This document shows positions 1-7,058 of a DNA stretch of 10,571 bases, in pieces (positions within the stretch are counted from its first letter, which is position 1; each line of letters begins with the position of its first letter). A program made the position numbers and the translations under genes. The stretch spans positions 1 through 10,571 of the forward strand of contig CAZSTR010000040.1 of assembly GCA_964609975.1 (NCBI GenBank), in the 5' to 3' direction. This DNA is from UBA5905 sp964609975 (GTDB taxonomy: Bacteria; Bacillota; Clostridia; Oscillospirales; Acutalibacteraceae). Under the pieces are notes generated by a model. It had not been told where the DNA came from. It saw nothing but the letters and a program-made list of their open reading frames with translations, and searched no databases.

Positions 1-84
1 CCCATTCGTCACTCTTTTTTATTCACTGCTGTAACACTTCTATTGTAAACCTACAGCGGCTACCCGCAGGGGGTGAAAAAACAG

Positions 85-113
85 TTGCGTCTTTTTGGAA
101 AATATGGTATACT
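85..113 (+). promoter_or_regulatory. Predicted SigA promoter with extended -10 for the yitT-brnQ unit
   Basis: A TTGCGT -35 box (85-90) and a TATACT -10 box (108-113) are separated by exactly 17 bases. TGG immediately before the -10 box gives an extended TGn element. Transcription would start near 120, leaving a leader of roughly 75 bases before the ATG at 196. The -10 box is strong and the -35 box matches only its TTG half. The position argues against the longer GTG reading frame opening at 73, which would begin upstream of the promoter. Confidence 0.6.
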
Positions 114-126
114 GAACCATCGCTTT

Positions 127-167
127 CCAAAAAATGATACCCCCTATGCTTTTTGGGGCAAGGGGGG
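127..167 (+). other. Leader segment with mutually exclusive stems upstream of the YitT gene
   Basis: CCAAAAA at 127-133 can pair with TTTTTGG at 150-156. CCCC(C) at 140-144 can instead pair with GGGG at 155-158 or with the G-run at 162-167. The first pairing uses some of the bases the second needs, so the leader could switch between two folds just before the Shine-Dalgarno at 183-189. No known riboswitch class was recognised. The pairing is seen; any regulatory role is inference. Confidence 0.3.
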
Positions 168-195
168 CGAAAACGCGCACGCAGGAGGGATTTGG

Positions 196-1077
196 ATGAA
201 CAAGAAAACACGGTGGGTTGAAGGCCTGCGAGTACGGAATTTTCTGTTTTTGACGCTGGCCGGAATCATCAATGCTATCGGCGTCACCATGTTCCTATCG
301 CCGGTGCGCTTATATGACAGCGGCATTTCCGGCACATCCATTTTGCTGTCTCAGGTGACCCCCTTGCCGCTGTCGATGTTTCTGCTGGCGCTGAATGTGC
401 CGCTGTTTTTATACGGCTTGCGACGGCAGGGTCGCGTGTTCACGGTATATGCTATCTATACGGTGGCGATTTATTCGGTGGCGGCCTTCCTGATCACCGA
501 TGTGTTGCCGGTGGATGTGAGCTTTGCGTCGCCTCTGGCGGGGGAGGATTTGCTCCTTTGCGCCATTTTCGGCGGATTGATTTCCGGCCTTGGAAGCGGT
601 CTTGCCATTCGCTATGGCGGTGCGATGGACGGCATCGAGGTGATGGCGGTGATTTTTGCGAAGCCGCTGGGGGTGTCCGTGGGCACCTTTGTGATGGCCT
701 ACAATGCGCTTTTGTATGTTCTGTGCGGCATGGTGCGGGACAGCTGGGTTTTGCCGCTGTATTCGGTGGTGGCCTATGCCGCCGGGCTGAAGGCGGTGGA
801 CTTCATCGTCGAGGGCATCGATCGGTCGAAGTCGGCGATGATTATCACCGGCTGTGCTGACGAGGTATGCGCCGCGCTGTCGGAGGCCTTCGGCTGCGGG
901 GTCACGGTGATGGAGGCACGGGGCTATTATTCCGGAACGGCCAAATCGGTGGTGTATATTGTCGTCAACCGGTTCCAAATTCCCCGGATGCGGGCGCTGG
1001 TACACCAGGCGGATCCGGCGGCCTATATTTCCATCACCGAGGTAGCGGATGTGTTCAGCCATTCTGCCGCCGAATGA
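196..1077 (+). CDS. YitT family membrane protein (YitT_membrane + DUF2179)
   Basis: The product is a 293-residue integral membrane protein of the YitT family, whose molecular function is still unsettled. Residues about 15-205 contain several hydrophobic segments. The family-type glycine-rich stretch GGAMDGIEVM lies at 141-150. A soluble C-terminal domain of DUF2179 type occupies about 212-288, including the GYYSGTAKSVVYIVV segment. The ATG at 196 is preferred because GGAGGG (184-189) sits at a good distance upstream and the promoter -10 box lies at 108-113; the in-frame GTG at 73 would lie upstream of the transcription start. The gene is followed after 57 bases by brnQ on the same strand with no terminator between them, so the two are probably cotranscribed. 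Whether YitT has a role linked to amino-acid transport is unknown; adjacency is the only hint. The family call is firm, the function is not. Confidence 0.88.
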   Translation: MNKKTRWVEGLRVRNFLFLTLAGIINAIGVTMFLSPVRLYDSGISGTSILLSQVTPLPLSMFLLALNVPLFLYGLRRQGRVFTVYAIYTVAIYSVAAFLITDVLPVDVSFASPLAGEDLLLCAIFGGLISGLGSGLAIRYGGAMDGIEVMAVIFAKPLGVSVGTFVMAYNALLYVLCGMVRDSWVLPLYSVVAYAAGLKAVDFIVEGIDRSKSAMIITGCADEVCAALSEAFGCGVTVMEARGYYSGTAKSVVYIVVNRFQIPRMRALVHQADPAAYISITEVADVFSHSAAE

Positions 1078-1134
1078 GGGAAAAGGACAAAATTGGAAAG
1101 CGCTGCGTTTCGTGGGGCGAGAGAGGGGAAAGCT

Positions 1135-2508
1135 ATGGAAAAGAAAAAGCTATCGTTTGCGGAGCTTGTTACCGTTTCGGTGATGCTCTTCGGAATGTTT
1201 TTTGGCGCAGGGAATCTGATTTTCCCGGTGCACATGGGACAGCTGGCGGGTGCCAATGTCTGGTCGGCGCTGTTGGGCTTTGTCATCACGGGGGTCGGTC
1301 TGCCTCTTTTGGCGGTGGCGGCGCTGGGTATCAGTCGCAGTGACGGGCTATTTTCGCTGAGCAGTAAGGCGGGGCATGGCTATGGCCTGTTTTTCACCTG
1401 CGCGTTGTATTTGACTATCGGGCCAGCCTTCGCCATCCCTCGGTGCGCCACCACCGCCTATTCGGTGGGGCTGGAGCCGATTCTCGGCCAGCAGGCTAAT
1501 CGCGGAACACTGCTGCTGTTCACGGTGCTGTTTTTCGCGGTGGTGCTGGTGCTGTCCCTGTATCCGGGAAAAATTCTGGTTTGGGTCGGACGCGTTTTGA
1601 CGCCGGCGTTTTTGGTGTTTCTGGGGGCGCTGATGATCACCGCGCTGGTGAACCCGATCGCCTCGGTGGGCAGTGTGACGCCGGAGGAAAGCTATGCCTC
1701 AGCCGCCTTCGTGATCGGCTTTTTGGAGGGCTATAACACCATGGATGTGCTGGCCGGGCTGGCCTTTGGCATCGTGGTGGTGAACGCGATTCGCAATTTG
1801 GGCGTGGAGGACCCGGCCGCAGTGGCCGGAAGCACGGTCAAGGCGGGCGTTTTCGGCTGTTTGATTATGGCGGGGATTTATGTGGCGGTGGCGGTGGTCG
1901 GCGCCCAGAGCCGGGGGCTGTTCCCGGTGAGCGAAAACGGCGGCATCGCCCTGGCGGACATCGCCGGACATTATTTCGGCGCCGCCGGCATTTGGGTTTT
2001 GGCGATCACGGTGACGTTGGCCTGCCTGAAAACGGCGGTGGGACTGGTGACCAGCTGTTCGGAAACCTTCGTGAAGCTGTTCCCCCGTTCCCCCGGCTAT
2101 CGCTTTTGGGCGGTGCTGTTCACGCTGGTGTCTCTGCTGATTGCCAATGTGGGGCTGAGCGCCATTATCGAATATGCGGTGCCGGTGCTGATGTTCCTGT
2201 ATCCGCTGGCGATTGCGCTGGTGGGGCTGGCGCTGTGCGGGCGCTGGTTCGGTCATGACCGGGCGGTGTATGTGTCCACCATCTCCTTCACGCTGGTGGC
2301 GGCGGTTTTCGATTTCCTGAACGCTCTGCCGACGATGGTTTTCGATGCGTTGCGGCTGGAGACGGTTTGCGCGACGGTGGAGAAATTCCTGCCGCTGTAT
2401 TCGGTGGGGCTGGGCTGGCTTTTCCCGGCCAGTGTGGGTCTGCTGATCGGTCTGGTGATTCATTGGACGCGGCCGCTGGCGAAGCCTTCCTACAATGAAG
2501 GCGAATGA
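1135..2508 (+). CDS. brnQ: Branched-chain amino acid transport system II carrier protein BrnQ
   Basis: The 457-residue protein belongs to the LIVCS/BrnQ family of cation-coupled symporters, which import leucine, isoleucine and valine across the cytoplasmic membrane. The hallmark N-terminal motif FGAGNLIFP is at residues 23-31, straight after the first hydrophobic segment. About a dozen hydrophobic segments follow through to the C-terminus, and the length is typical for the family. The ATG at 1135 is chosen because GAGAGGGG (1121-1128) lies six bases upstream. An in-frame TTG at 1093 would add 14 charged, non-family residues and has no ribosome site. It is second in an apparent two-gene unit with the YitT gene and ends 22 bases before a strong terminator. 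No T-box or leucine-responsive leader is visible in the 57-base gap between the genes. The identity is clear; the coupling ion (Na+ or H+) cannot be read from the sequence. Confidence 0.95.
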   Translation: MEKKKLSFAELVTVSVMLFGMFFGAGNLIFPVHMGQLAGANVWSALLGFVITGVGLPLLAVAALGISRSDGLFSLSSKAGHGYGLFFTCALYLTIGPAFAIPRCATTAYSVGLEPILGQQANRGTLLLFTVLFFAVVLVLSLYPGKILVWVGRVLTPAFLVFLGALMITALVNPIASVGSVTPEESYASAAFVIGFLEGYNTMDVLAGLAFGIVVVNAIRNLGVEDPAAVAGSTVKAGVFGCLIMAGIYVAVAVVGAQSRGLFPVSENGGIALADIAGHYFGAAGIWVLAITVTLACLKTAVGLVTSCSETFVKLFPRSPGYRFWAVLFTLVSLLIANVGLSAIIEYAVPVLMFLYPLAIALVGLALCGRWFGHDRAVYVSTISFTLVAAVFDFLNALPTMVFDALRLETVCATVEKFLPLYSVGLGWLFPASVGLLIGLVIHWTRPLAKPSYNEGE

Positions 2509-2530
2509 GCGGACGAGAATAGACAAATGA

Positions 2531-2577
2531 AAAAACGGAGCCCGGAGGGATTTTGATTCCTTCCGGGTTCCGTTTTT
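2531..2577. terminator. Bidirectional rho-independent terminator between convergent units
   Basis: Arms at 2531-2550 and 2558-2577 pair over 20 positions, with only two G-U wobbles on the plus-strand RNA, around a 7-base loop. The stem ends in A5/T5, giving a U-tract for brnQ transcripts. On the minus strand the hairpin is followed by a T-run, so it can also stop transcripts of the gene whose stop codon is at 2658. Confidence 0.93.
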
Positions 2578-2657
2578 CTTGTGATTGCCCGGCTGTGCCG
2601 GGAAGCGTATGGATTTCGGCGTTCCCTTTGCCGATTTTCTTTCTTCCGTGCGGAGAA

Positions 2658-3191
2658 TTATTTCAAAAAGGAGAAGCTACGGGGGATGGCCAGCTCCTTT
2701 GCCTTTCCGCCGCAAGCTTGGCAGAAGCCCATGATGGACTGCACCAGCAAAATCACCAGACAGACGCCGCCGGCGATGGCGCCGAGCACTGTCCAAAACA
2801 GCATCGCCGTCAACAGCGCCGTCAGCATTTGCAAAATGCACAGGCGCAACGCCTGCCGCACATGAAAGCGGACATAGGCGGAGTCCTTCGCGCCCAGTTG
2901 TGCCACAAGCACGCCCAGCAGAGAGAACAGATAGGGAAGCATGGCGAAAAGCCTGTTTTCCCGGATGTCCTCCGCCGCGAAATCGCTGGTGTGGTCGAAG
3001 GGGTCAACATAAGGAGCCGCCGGCGGCTGATAGGGGTTATAGGGAGACTGATATTGAGGATGGGGAGGCGGTGGAGACGTCTGGGGAGCAGCCTCGCCGG
3101 TGGGCTGAGCCGTGCCGCAGACAGCGCCGCAACGGAGGCAAACCGCCACTCCGTCGTCCAGCTGAGCCTGACAAACAGAACAGATTTTCAT
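2658..3191 (-). CDS. Zinc-ribbon, proline-rich linker, DUF4870-like membrane protein (function unknown)
   Basis: The 177-residue protein has three parts. An N-terminal zinc ribbon has CxxC pairs at C4/C7 and C18/C21 with an extra C25. A linker rich in Pro, Tyr and Gln spans about residues 28-62. A C-terminal half holds at least two hydrophobic regions beginning around LFAMLPYLFSLLGVLVAQLG. The segment between these, with KDSAYVRFHVRQAL, resembles the DUF4870-type small membrane proteins of clostridia, in which a zinc ribbon is often prefixed. Another CxxC occurs near the C-terminus (FCQACGG). ATG 3191 is preferred over an upstream TTG at 3215 because translation from it begins directly with the zinc ribbon (MKICSVC); AAGGA lies about 12 bases upstream, slightly far. 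The gene has a near-consensus promoter immediately beyond the recG stop codon. A membrane-tethered zinc-binding role is inferred; the biological role is unknown. Confidence 0.8.
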   Translation of the reverse strand: MKICSVCQAQLDDGVAVCLRCGAVCGTAQPTGEAAPQTSPPPPHPQYQSPYNPYQPPAAPYVDPFDHTSDFAAEDIRENRLFAMLPYLFSLLGVLVAQLGAKDSAYVRFHVRQALRLCILQMLTALLTAMLFWTVLGAIAGGVCLVILLVQSIMGFCQACGGKAKELAIPRSFSFLK

Positions 3192-3223
3192 GGGGATGTC
3201 ACATCCTTTGTTCAATTTCTTTT

Positions 3224-3252
3224 ATTATAAGGGAATTGCGGGCGGTCGTCAA
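3224..3252 (-). promoter_or_regulatory. Near-consensus SigA promoter for the zinc-ribbon membrane protein
   Basis: Read on the minus strand, TTGACG (3247-3252) and TATAAT (3224-3229) are spaced by exactly 17 bases. The -35 box starts three bases after the recG stop codon (3256-3258). It should give strong, probably constitutive, transcription independent of recG. No terminator separates recG from it, so some readthrough from recG is also likely. Confidence 0.85.
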
Positions 3253-3255
3253 AGA

Positions 3256-5301
3256 CTAATTGAAGCCAGCCTCGCCGATTTCGCCGAACAGCGCCTCCAC
3301 GCCTTGCGCCAGCGTCCGGTGCTCCGGCGCCGCCAGCGTCGGGTCGCTTTCGAGGACGCGGAGGGCCTCCTGCTGTGCCTTTTGCAGCAGCTCCGGGTCG
3401 GCGGTCAGCTCCGCCATGTGCAGGCGGGGCAGGCCGTGCTGGCGGTCGCCGAAGAAATCGCCCGGCCCGCGCAGCTTCAAATCCTCGTTGGCGATGCGGA
3501 AGCCGTCGGTGGTTTCGCAGAGGATTTGTAGGCGGCGGCGTGTTTCCTCGGTGTTGTGGTCGGAGATGAGAATGCAGGTGGAGGGGTGCTCGCTCCGGCC
3601 TACGCGGCCGCGCAGCTGGTGCAGCTGAGCCAGACCGAAGCGCTCGGCGTTTTCCACCACAAGGATGACGGCGTTGGGCACATCCACCCCCACCTCAATC
3701 ACCGTTGTGGAAATCAACAGCTGAATGTCTCCCGCGGCGAAGGCGGTCATGACCTGTTCCTTTTCGGTGGAGGGCATTTGTCCGTGGAGCAGTCCCAGCC
3801 GATAGGCGGAAAACGGCCCGGTGGCCAGCTGTTCGAAAAGCTGTGTGGCCGACTGGAGTGGGTTGCTCTCCGCTTCCTCGTTTTCCACCAGCGGGCAGAC
3901 GATGAAGCCCTGGCGCCCCTCGTCCAGATGGCGACGGACATAGGCATAGGCCCGCTCCTTGCGGCGGGAGGAAACGGCGAAGGTGGAAATCGACTGACGG
4001 CCGGGGGGGAGCTCGTCCAGAACGGACACATCCAAATCCCCATACAGCATCAGTGCCAGTGTGCGCGGGATGGGAGTGGCGGACATCACCAGCAGATGGG
4101 GCTTCGGCCCCTTGGCGGCCAGCCGGGCGCGCTGGCGCACGCCGAAGCGATGCTGTTCGTCGGTGATTACCAATCCCAGCCGGGCGAAATGCACCGTGTC
4201 GGATAGCAGGGCATGGGTGCCCACGGCGAAGTCAATTTCGCCGTTTTCCAGCTTTTCCTGCAACGCCCGGCGGCGGGCGGCGGGGAGAGAGCCGGTGATA
4301 CAGGCCACCCGGATGCTTTCTCCCAACAGCTTTTGCAGAGAGGCGGCGTGCTGTTGGGCGAGGATTTCGGTGGGGGCCATCATGGCCACCTGCCAGCCGG
4401 CGCGGATGGCGGTATAGGCCACCCCGGCGGCTACGGCGGTTTTTCCGCTGCCCACATCTCCCTGCACCAGTCGGGACATGGCGCGTTCCCTTTGTAAATC
4501 GCCGACGCAGTCGGCGATGGCTCGGCGCTGAGCGCCGGTCAGTCGGAAGGGGAGGCGGCCTTCGAATTCGACGGTGAAATCGCCCCGAATACGGGCGCCG
4601 GTTTCCTCCCGGCCGCGTCCCTTGAGGCGCAACAGCCCCAGCTGGAGCAGATACAGCTCCTCGAAGACCAACCGCCGGCGTGCGCTTTCCAGCCGCTCCT
4701 GGCTGGTCGGGCGGTGAATTTCTGCCAGCGCCTCGGCGGCGGGGAGGAGTCCCTGCCGCCGACGCAACGCCGGCTCCAGTGGCTCCGGCACACTCTCCTT
4801 GGACAGCTTTTCCAGCGCTTCGGCGATGTTTCCCTCGATCATGCGGCTGGACAGCCCCTCGGTTTGCCGATAGATGGGGCGAATTCGATTGCCGGTGGCG
4901 GCCGGCTCAATCAGCGGAGAGGTCATCTCGAGCTGGCGGCCATTCGCCACCACCGTGCCGAAAAGCAGAATTTCCGCGTCCCGCCGCACCCTTGCGGCGG
5001 CAAAGCGGTTGTTGAACAGCGTCACCGTGACGGTGCTCTGACCGTCGCTGACCCGGAAGCGATAGAGGGTCATCCCCTTGCGCACCCGGTGCTCGGTGGG
5101 GCTGTTGAGCACATAGCCCCGGATGCAGCAGGGGACGCCCGGCTGGGCCTCCGCCGCGCGGATGCAACGGGACCAATCCTCATAGGCACGGGGATAAAAG
5201 CGCAACAGCGCGCCGACGGTGGCGATGTGCAGTTTTTCATAGGCGGCCGCCCGCTTGTCGCCCACATTTTTCAGCGTGCGTACCGAATCCTCGAATTGCA
5301 T
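3256..5301 (-). CDS. recG: ATP-dependent DNA helicase RecG
   Basis: The 681-residue product is the monomeric branch-migration helicase that remodels stalled forks and Holliday-type junctions in recombination repair. The N-terminal wedge/OB region covers about residues 1-250. The SF2 helicase motifs follow in order: Walker A GDVGSGKT (281-288), the DEQH box (381-384), SATPIPRT (407-414) and QLRGRVGR (562-569), then the RecG C-terminal segment ending in EAGFN. The length matches the family. ATG 5301 is used because GGGAGG sits just upstream and translation then begins at MQFEDSVRTLKNVGDKR, the usual RecG N-terminus. The open frame extends upstream to 5394, but the extra 31 residues run through the promoter and are not RecG-like. 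A TATAAT box at 5330-5335 provides a dedicated promoter. All motifs are intact. Confidence 0.97.
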   Translation of the reverse strand: MQFEDSVRTLKNVGDKRAAAYEKLHIATVGALLRFYPRAYEDWSRCIRAAEAQPGVPCCIRGYVLNSPTEHRVRKGMTLYRFRVSDGQSTVTVTLFNNRFAAARVRRDAEILLFGTVVANGRQLEMTSPLIEPAATGNRIRPIYRQTEGLSSRMIEGNIAEALEKLSKESVPEPLEPALRRRQGLLPAAEALAEIHRPTSQERLESARRRLVFEELYLLQLGLLRLKGRGREETGARIRGDFTVEFEGRLPFRLTGAQRRAIADCVGDLQRERAMSRLVQGDVGSGKTAVAAGVAYTAIRAGWQVAMMAPTEILAQQHAASLQKLLGESIRVACITGSLPAARRRALQEKLENGEIDFAVGTHALLSDTVHFARLGLVITDEQHRFGVRQRARLAAKGPKPHLLVMSATPIPRTLALMLYGDLDVSVLDELPPGRQSISTFAVSSRRKERAYAYVRRHLDEGRQGFIVCPLVENEEAESNPLQSATQLFEQLATGPFSAYRLGLLHGQMPSTEKEQVMTAFAAGDIQLLISTTVIEVGVDVPNAVILVVENAERFGLAQLHQLRGRVGRSEHPSTCILISDHNTEETRRRLQILCETTDGFRIANEDLKLRGPGDFFGDRQHGLPRLHMAELTADPELLQKAQQEALRVLESDPTLAAPEHRTLAQGVEALFGEIGEAGFN

Positions 5302-5329
5302 AGCCCTTCCCCTCCCTTCGTTTAGCTCT

Positions 5330-5358
5330 ATTATAATGCAGAAACGGGCGCTGTGCAA
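5330..5358 (-). promoter_or_regulatory. Predicted recG promoter
   Basis: On the minus strand a perfect TATAAT (5330-5335) lies 17 bases from TTGCAC (5353-5358), which matches only the TTG half of the -35 consensus. It sits directly downstream of the nagB terminator and 28 bases ahead of the recG ATG, giving a short leader. Confidence 0.65.
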
Positions 5359-5361
5359 GAG

Positions 5362-5391
5362 AAAAAGCTCTCCGCCGCGGCGGAGAGCTTT
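5362..5391 (-). terminator. nagB rho-independent terminator (28-bp perfect palindrome)
   Basis: Bases 5364-5391 form a perfect palindrome (AAAGCTCTCCGCC and its complement). It folds into a GC-rich stem and, on the minus strand, is followed by a T5 run (complement of 5362-5366). It lies 16 bases after the nagB stop codon and only a few bases before the recG -35 box, insulating the two genes. Confidence 0.92.
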
Positions 5392-5406
5392 CAAAAGCAG
5401 GGAAAA

Positions 5407-6114
5407 TCAGGCGTCCGCCTGCAAAACGGTCACATGGCCGTGGAGCTGGAGCAGAGATGCGGGCACCTTGGGGGTCACCGGGCCTTCCAGCGCCTGACGG
5501 ACGATGGCGGCCTTTTCCGCCCCGGCCAGCAGGAGAATGTGCTTCGCCTGCAGGATGGATTTCATGCCCATGGTGACGGCACTGGTGGGCACCTGGGAAA
5601 TGTCCTCGAAGAAGCGGGCGTTGGCGCGGATGGTGGAGTCCTTCAGCTCCACCACATGGGTTTCGGCGGTGAAGTGGTCTGCCGGCTCGTTGAAGCCGAT
5701 ATGGCCGTTGTTGCCGATGCCCAAAACCTGCAAATCAATGCCGCCGAAGGCGGCGATGCGGGCGTCATAGGCGGCGCACAGCGCCTCCTTGTCCTCTGCC
5801 AGACCGTCGGGGACAAAGGTGTTCTCCGGCCGGATGTTGATGTGGCGGAACAGGTTTTCTTCCATGAAGAACCGATAGCTTTGCGAATTTTCCGGGGACA
5901 GCCCGCAATATTCATCCAAATTCACCGAGGTCACCGCCGAAAAATCCAGCCGTCCCTCGCGGTGCTGTTCCACCAGCGCCTGATACATTCCGATGGGGGT
6001 GGAGCCGGTGGCCAGTCCCAGCACGCAGTTGGGCTTCACCAGCACCTGGGCGGCCAACAGATCCGCCGCGTGGCGGCTCATCGCCGCATAGTCCTTTTCA
6101 TGAAAAATGGTCAT
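5407..6114 (-). CDS. nagB: Glucosamine-6-phosphate deaminase
   Basis: The enzyme converts glucosamine-6-phosphate to fructose-6-phosphate plus ammonia, the last step that feeds amino sugars into glycolysis. The 235-residue protein shows the sugar-phosphate loop LGLATGSTP (32-40), the LDEY segment with catalytic-type Asp67, and GIGNNGHIGFNEP (132-144) with His138 and Glu143. Asn136 occupies the place of an Asp in the E. coli enzyme, a variation I recall from Bacillus-type NagB, so activity is not in doubt. Two ATGs lie six bases apart. ATG 6114 is preferred because AGGAG is eight bases upstream of it but only two from the one at 6120. The length fits the short Firmicute form, lacking the allosteric C-terminal extension of the E. 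coli hexamer. It is a single-gene unit with its own promoter and terminator. No nagA is present in this window. Confidence 0.96.
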   Translation of the reverse strand: MTIFHEKDYAAMSRHAADLLAAQVLVKPNCVLGLATGSTPIGMYQALVEQHREGRLDFSAVTSVNLDEYCGLSPENSQSYRFFMEENLFRHINIRPENTFVPDGLAEDKEALCAAYDARIAAFGGIDLQVLGIGNNGHIGFNEPADHFTAETHVVELKDSTIRANARFFEDISQVPTSAVTMGMKSILQAKHILLLAGAEKAAIVRQALEGPVTPKVPASLLQLHGHVTVLQADA

Positions 6115-6156
6115 GTTCATCGCTCCTGTTTCGATAAATTTCTTGTCTATGTTCCC

Positions 6157-6162
6157 ATTATA
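6157..6162 (-). promoter_or_regulatory. -10 box of the nagB promoter
   Basis: On the minus strand a perfect TATAAT lies about 37 bases before the nagB Shine-Dalgarno. The hexamer 17 bases upstream (AATCTT) is not a recognisable -35 box, which suggests a weak or activator-dependent promoter. No clear NagR/GntR-type palindrome was found around it. Confidence 0.55.
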
Positions 6163-6287
6163 GTCGGTTGAGGCGAAAAAAGATTTGCAGAGAAGCGGAT
6201 ATTTCGTGCACATTTATTTTTTGGCGGACTTTTTGCGAAAAAAAGTGGAGCCGCGGACACCGTGCGCCATAATCCGACACGAAGATC

Positions 6288-6296
6288 TGGTATACT
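6288..6296 (+). promoter_or_regulatory. Extended -10 promoter candidate for the small-export gene
   Basis: TGG followed by TATACT (6291-6296) is an extended -10 element identical over 11 bases (TGGTATACTGA) to the one upstream of the YitT gene at 105-115. No -35 box is visible at 16-18 bases. Transcription would leave a leader of about 150 bases before the start codon at 6456. Confidence 0.45.
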
Positions 6297-6385
6297 GATG
6301 GGACAGCGGAGAACGGCCCTTCACAAACTTTTTACAAAGGCTGTCAAAATTTTCCGGCAGAACAGTAGCATTTTTTTGCCGGACA

Positions 6386-6394
6386 TGGTAAAAT
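6386..6394 (+). promoter_or_regulatory. Second extended -10 promoter candidate for the small-export gene
   Basis: TGG plus TAAAAT (6389-6394) is a second extended -10 element, about 60 bases from the gene's start codon. The expected -35 position (6366-6371) is poor. A TSS near 6401 would place the 6407-6421 hairpin at the extreme 5' end of the mRNA. Confidence 0.35.
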
Positions 6395-6406
6395 GAAAAA
6401 TGTATG

Positions 6407-6428
6407 GCGTCCGACGGACGCGATTTTT
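6407..6428 (+). other. Small GC hairpin followed by T5 in the leader of the small-export gene
   Basis: GCGTCC (6407-6412) and GGACGC (6416-6421) form a 6-bp stem with a 3-base loop, followed by GATTTTT. It resembles a minimal intrinsic terminator or attenuator placed between the promoter candidates and the start codon. The short stem makes efficient termination doubtful. Confidence 0.35.
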
Positions 6429-6455
6429 CAAATTTGACAGATGAGGTGGTTTTGT

Positions 6456-6956
6456 TTGCAGGGCTTGGTTGAATGGTTTATGAATGTGCTCCACGGGCTG
6501 TCCGGGGAGCTGGTGGCGTTGATTATCTCGATGGTTCCGCTGTTGGAGCTGCGGGGCGGACTGCTGGCGGCGTCCCTGCTCCAGGTGGACATTCTCAAGG
6601 CGGTGCCGCTGTGTATTCTCGGCAATGTGATTCCGGTTCCTTTTATTCTCTGGTTCATCACGCCGATTTTCACCGCCTTGAAAAAGACGCGTCTGTTCCG
6701 TCCCGTGGTGGAAAAGCTGGAAAAAAAGGCGATGAGCAAAAGCGAGAAGATTGAAAAGGGATATTTCTGGGGATTGGCGCTGTTTGTGGGAATTCCTCTG
6801 CCGGGCACCGGTGCCTGGACGGGGGCACTGATTGCAGCTCTGCTGGATATCCCGCCGAGGAAGGCGTTGCCGGCGATTTTGTTGGGAATTTTGATTGCGA
6901 CGGTGATTATGGCGGCGGTTTCTTATGGCCTGCTGGGTGCTTTGCTGAGCCTTTAA
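6456..6956 (+). CDS. Small multi-drug export family membrane protein (Sm_multidrug_ex, COG2426)
   Basis: The 166-residue hydrophobic protein fits the family named 'putative small multi-drug export protein', which has been proposed to belong to the DedA/VTT membrane superfamily. Support comes from the ELRGG motif (31-35) in a re-entrant-type hydrophobic segment, the basic cytoplasmic stretch about 75-101, and the PLPGTGAWTG motif (114-123) before two more hydrophobic helices. The family name rests on slender evidence, so a drug-export role should not be assumed; lipid or ion transport is equally possible. The start is taken as TTG 6456 because AGGTGG (6444-6449) is six bases upstream. The in-frame ATG at 6441 would overlap that ribosome site and has none of its own. 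It is first in a plus-strand run with the S1 and SBP genes, 102 bases before the S1 start. Confidence 0.82.
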   Translation: MQGLVEWFMNVLHGLSGELVALIISMVPLLELRGGLLAASLLQVDILKAVPLCILGNVIPVPFILWFITPIFTALKKTRLFRPVVEKLEKKAMSKSEKIEKGYFWGLALFVGIPLPGTGAWTGALIAALLDIPPRKALPAILLGILIATVIMAAVSYGLLGALLSL

Positions 6957-7058
6957 GCTTTGGCGAAAAGTGCATATCGGGGAGAACGGACACATATACA
7001 TGACGGTAAGAGCGGATGCCGGATTTTCGGAAGCCCGGCGGGAAGGAAGGGTAAGAGT

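Noticed and set aside
73..195. Upstream extension of the YitT gene to GTG at 73
   Set aside because: It would place the start upstream of the likely promoter, and the added residues are not membrane-protein-like; ATG 196 has a good ribosome site.
1699..2526. A 275-codon open frame on the minus strand
   Set aside because: Antisense to brnQ, rich in His/Arg/Gln, no start signal; brnQ has clear family motifs.
2553..3230. A 225-codon plus-strand frame over the zinc-ribbon gene
   Set aside because: It has no homology signature and would start inside the terminator; the minus-strand gene has cysteine motifs, membrane segments and a consensus promoter.
5407..6114. Loss of a catalytic Asp in NagB (Asn136)
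   Set aside because: The same Asn is, to my knowledge, normal in Bacillus-type NagB, and the His138, Glu143 and Asp67 positions are intact.
6407..6421. mini-ykkC (guanidine-II) riboswitch hairpin upstream of an export gene
   Set aside because: The CGACGG sequence in the loop looked suggestive, but the ACGR tetraloop cannot be closed by a proper stem and there is no second matching hairpin.
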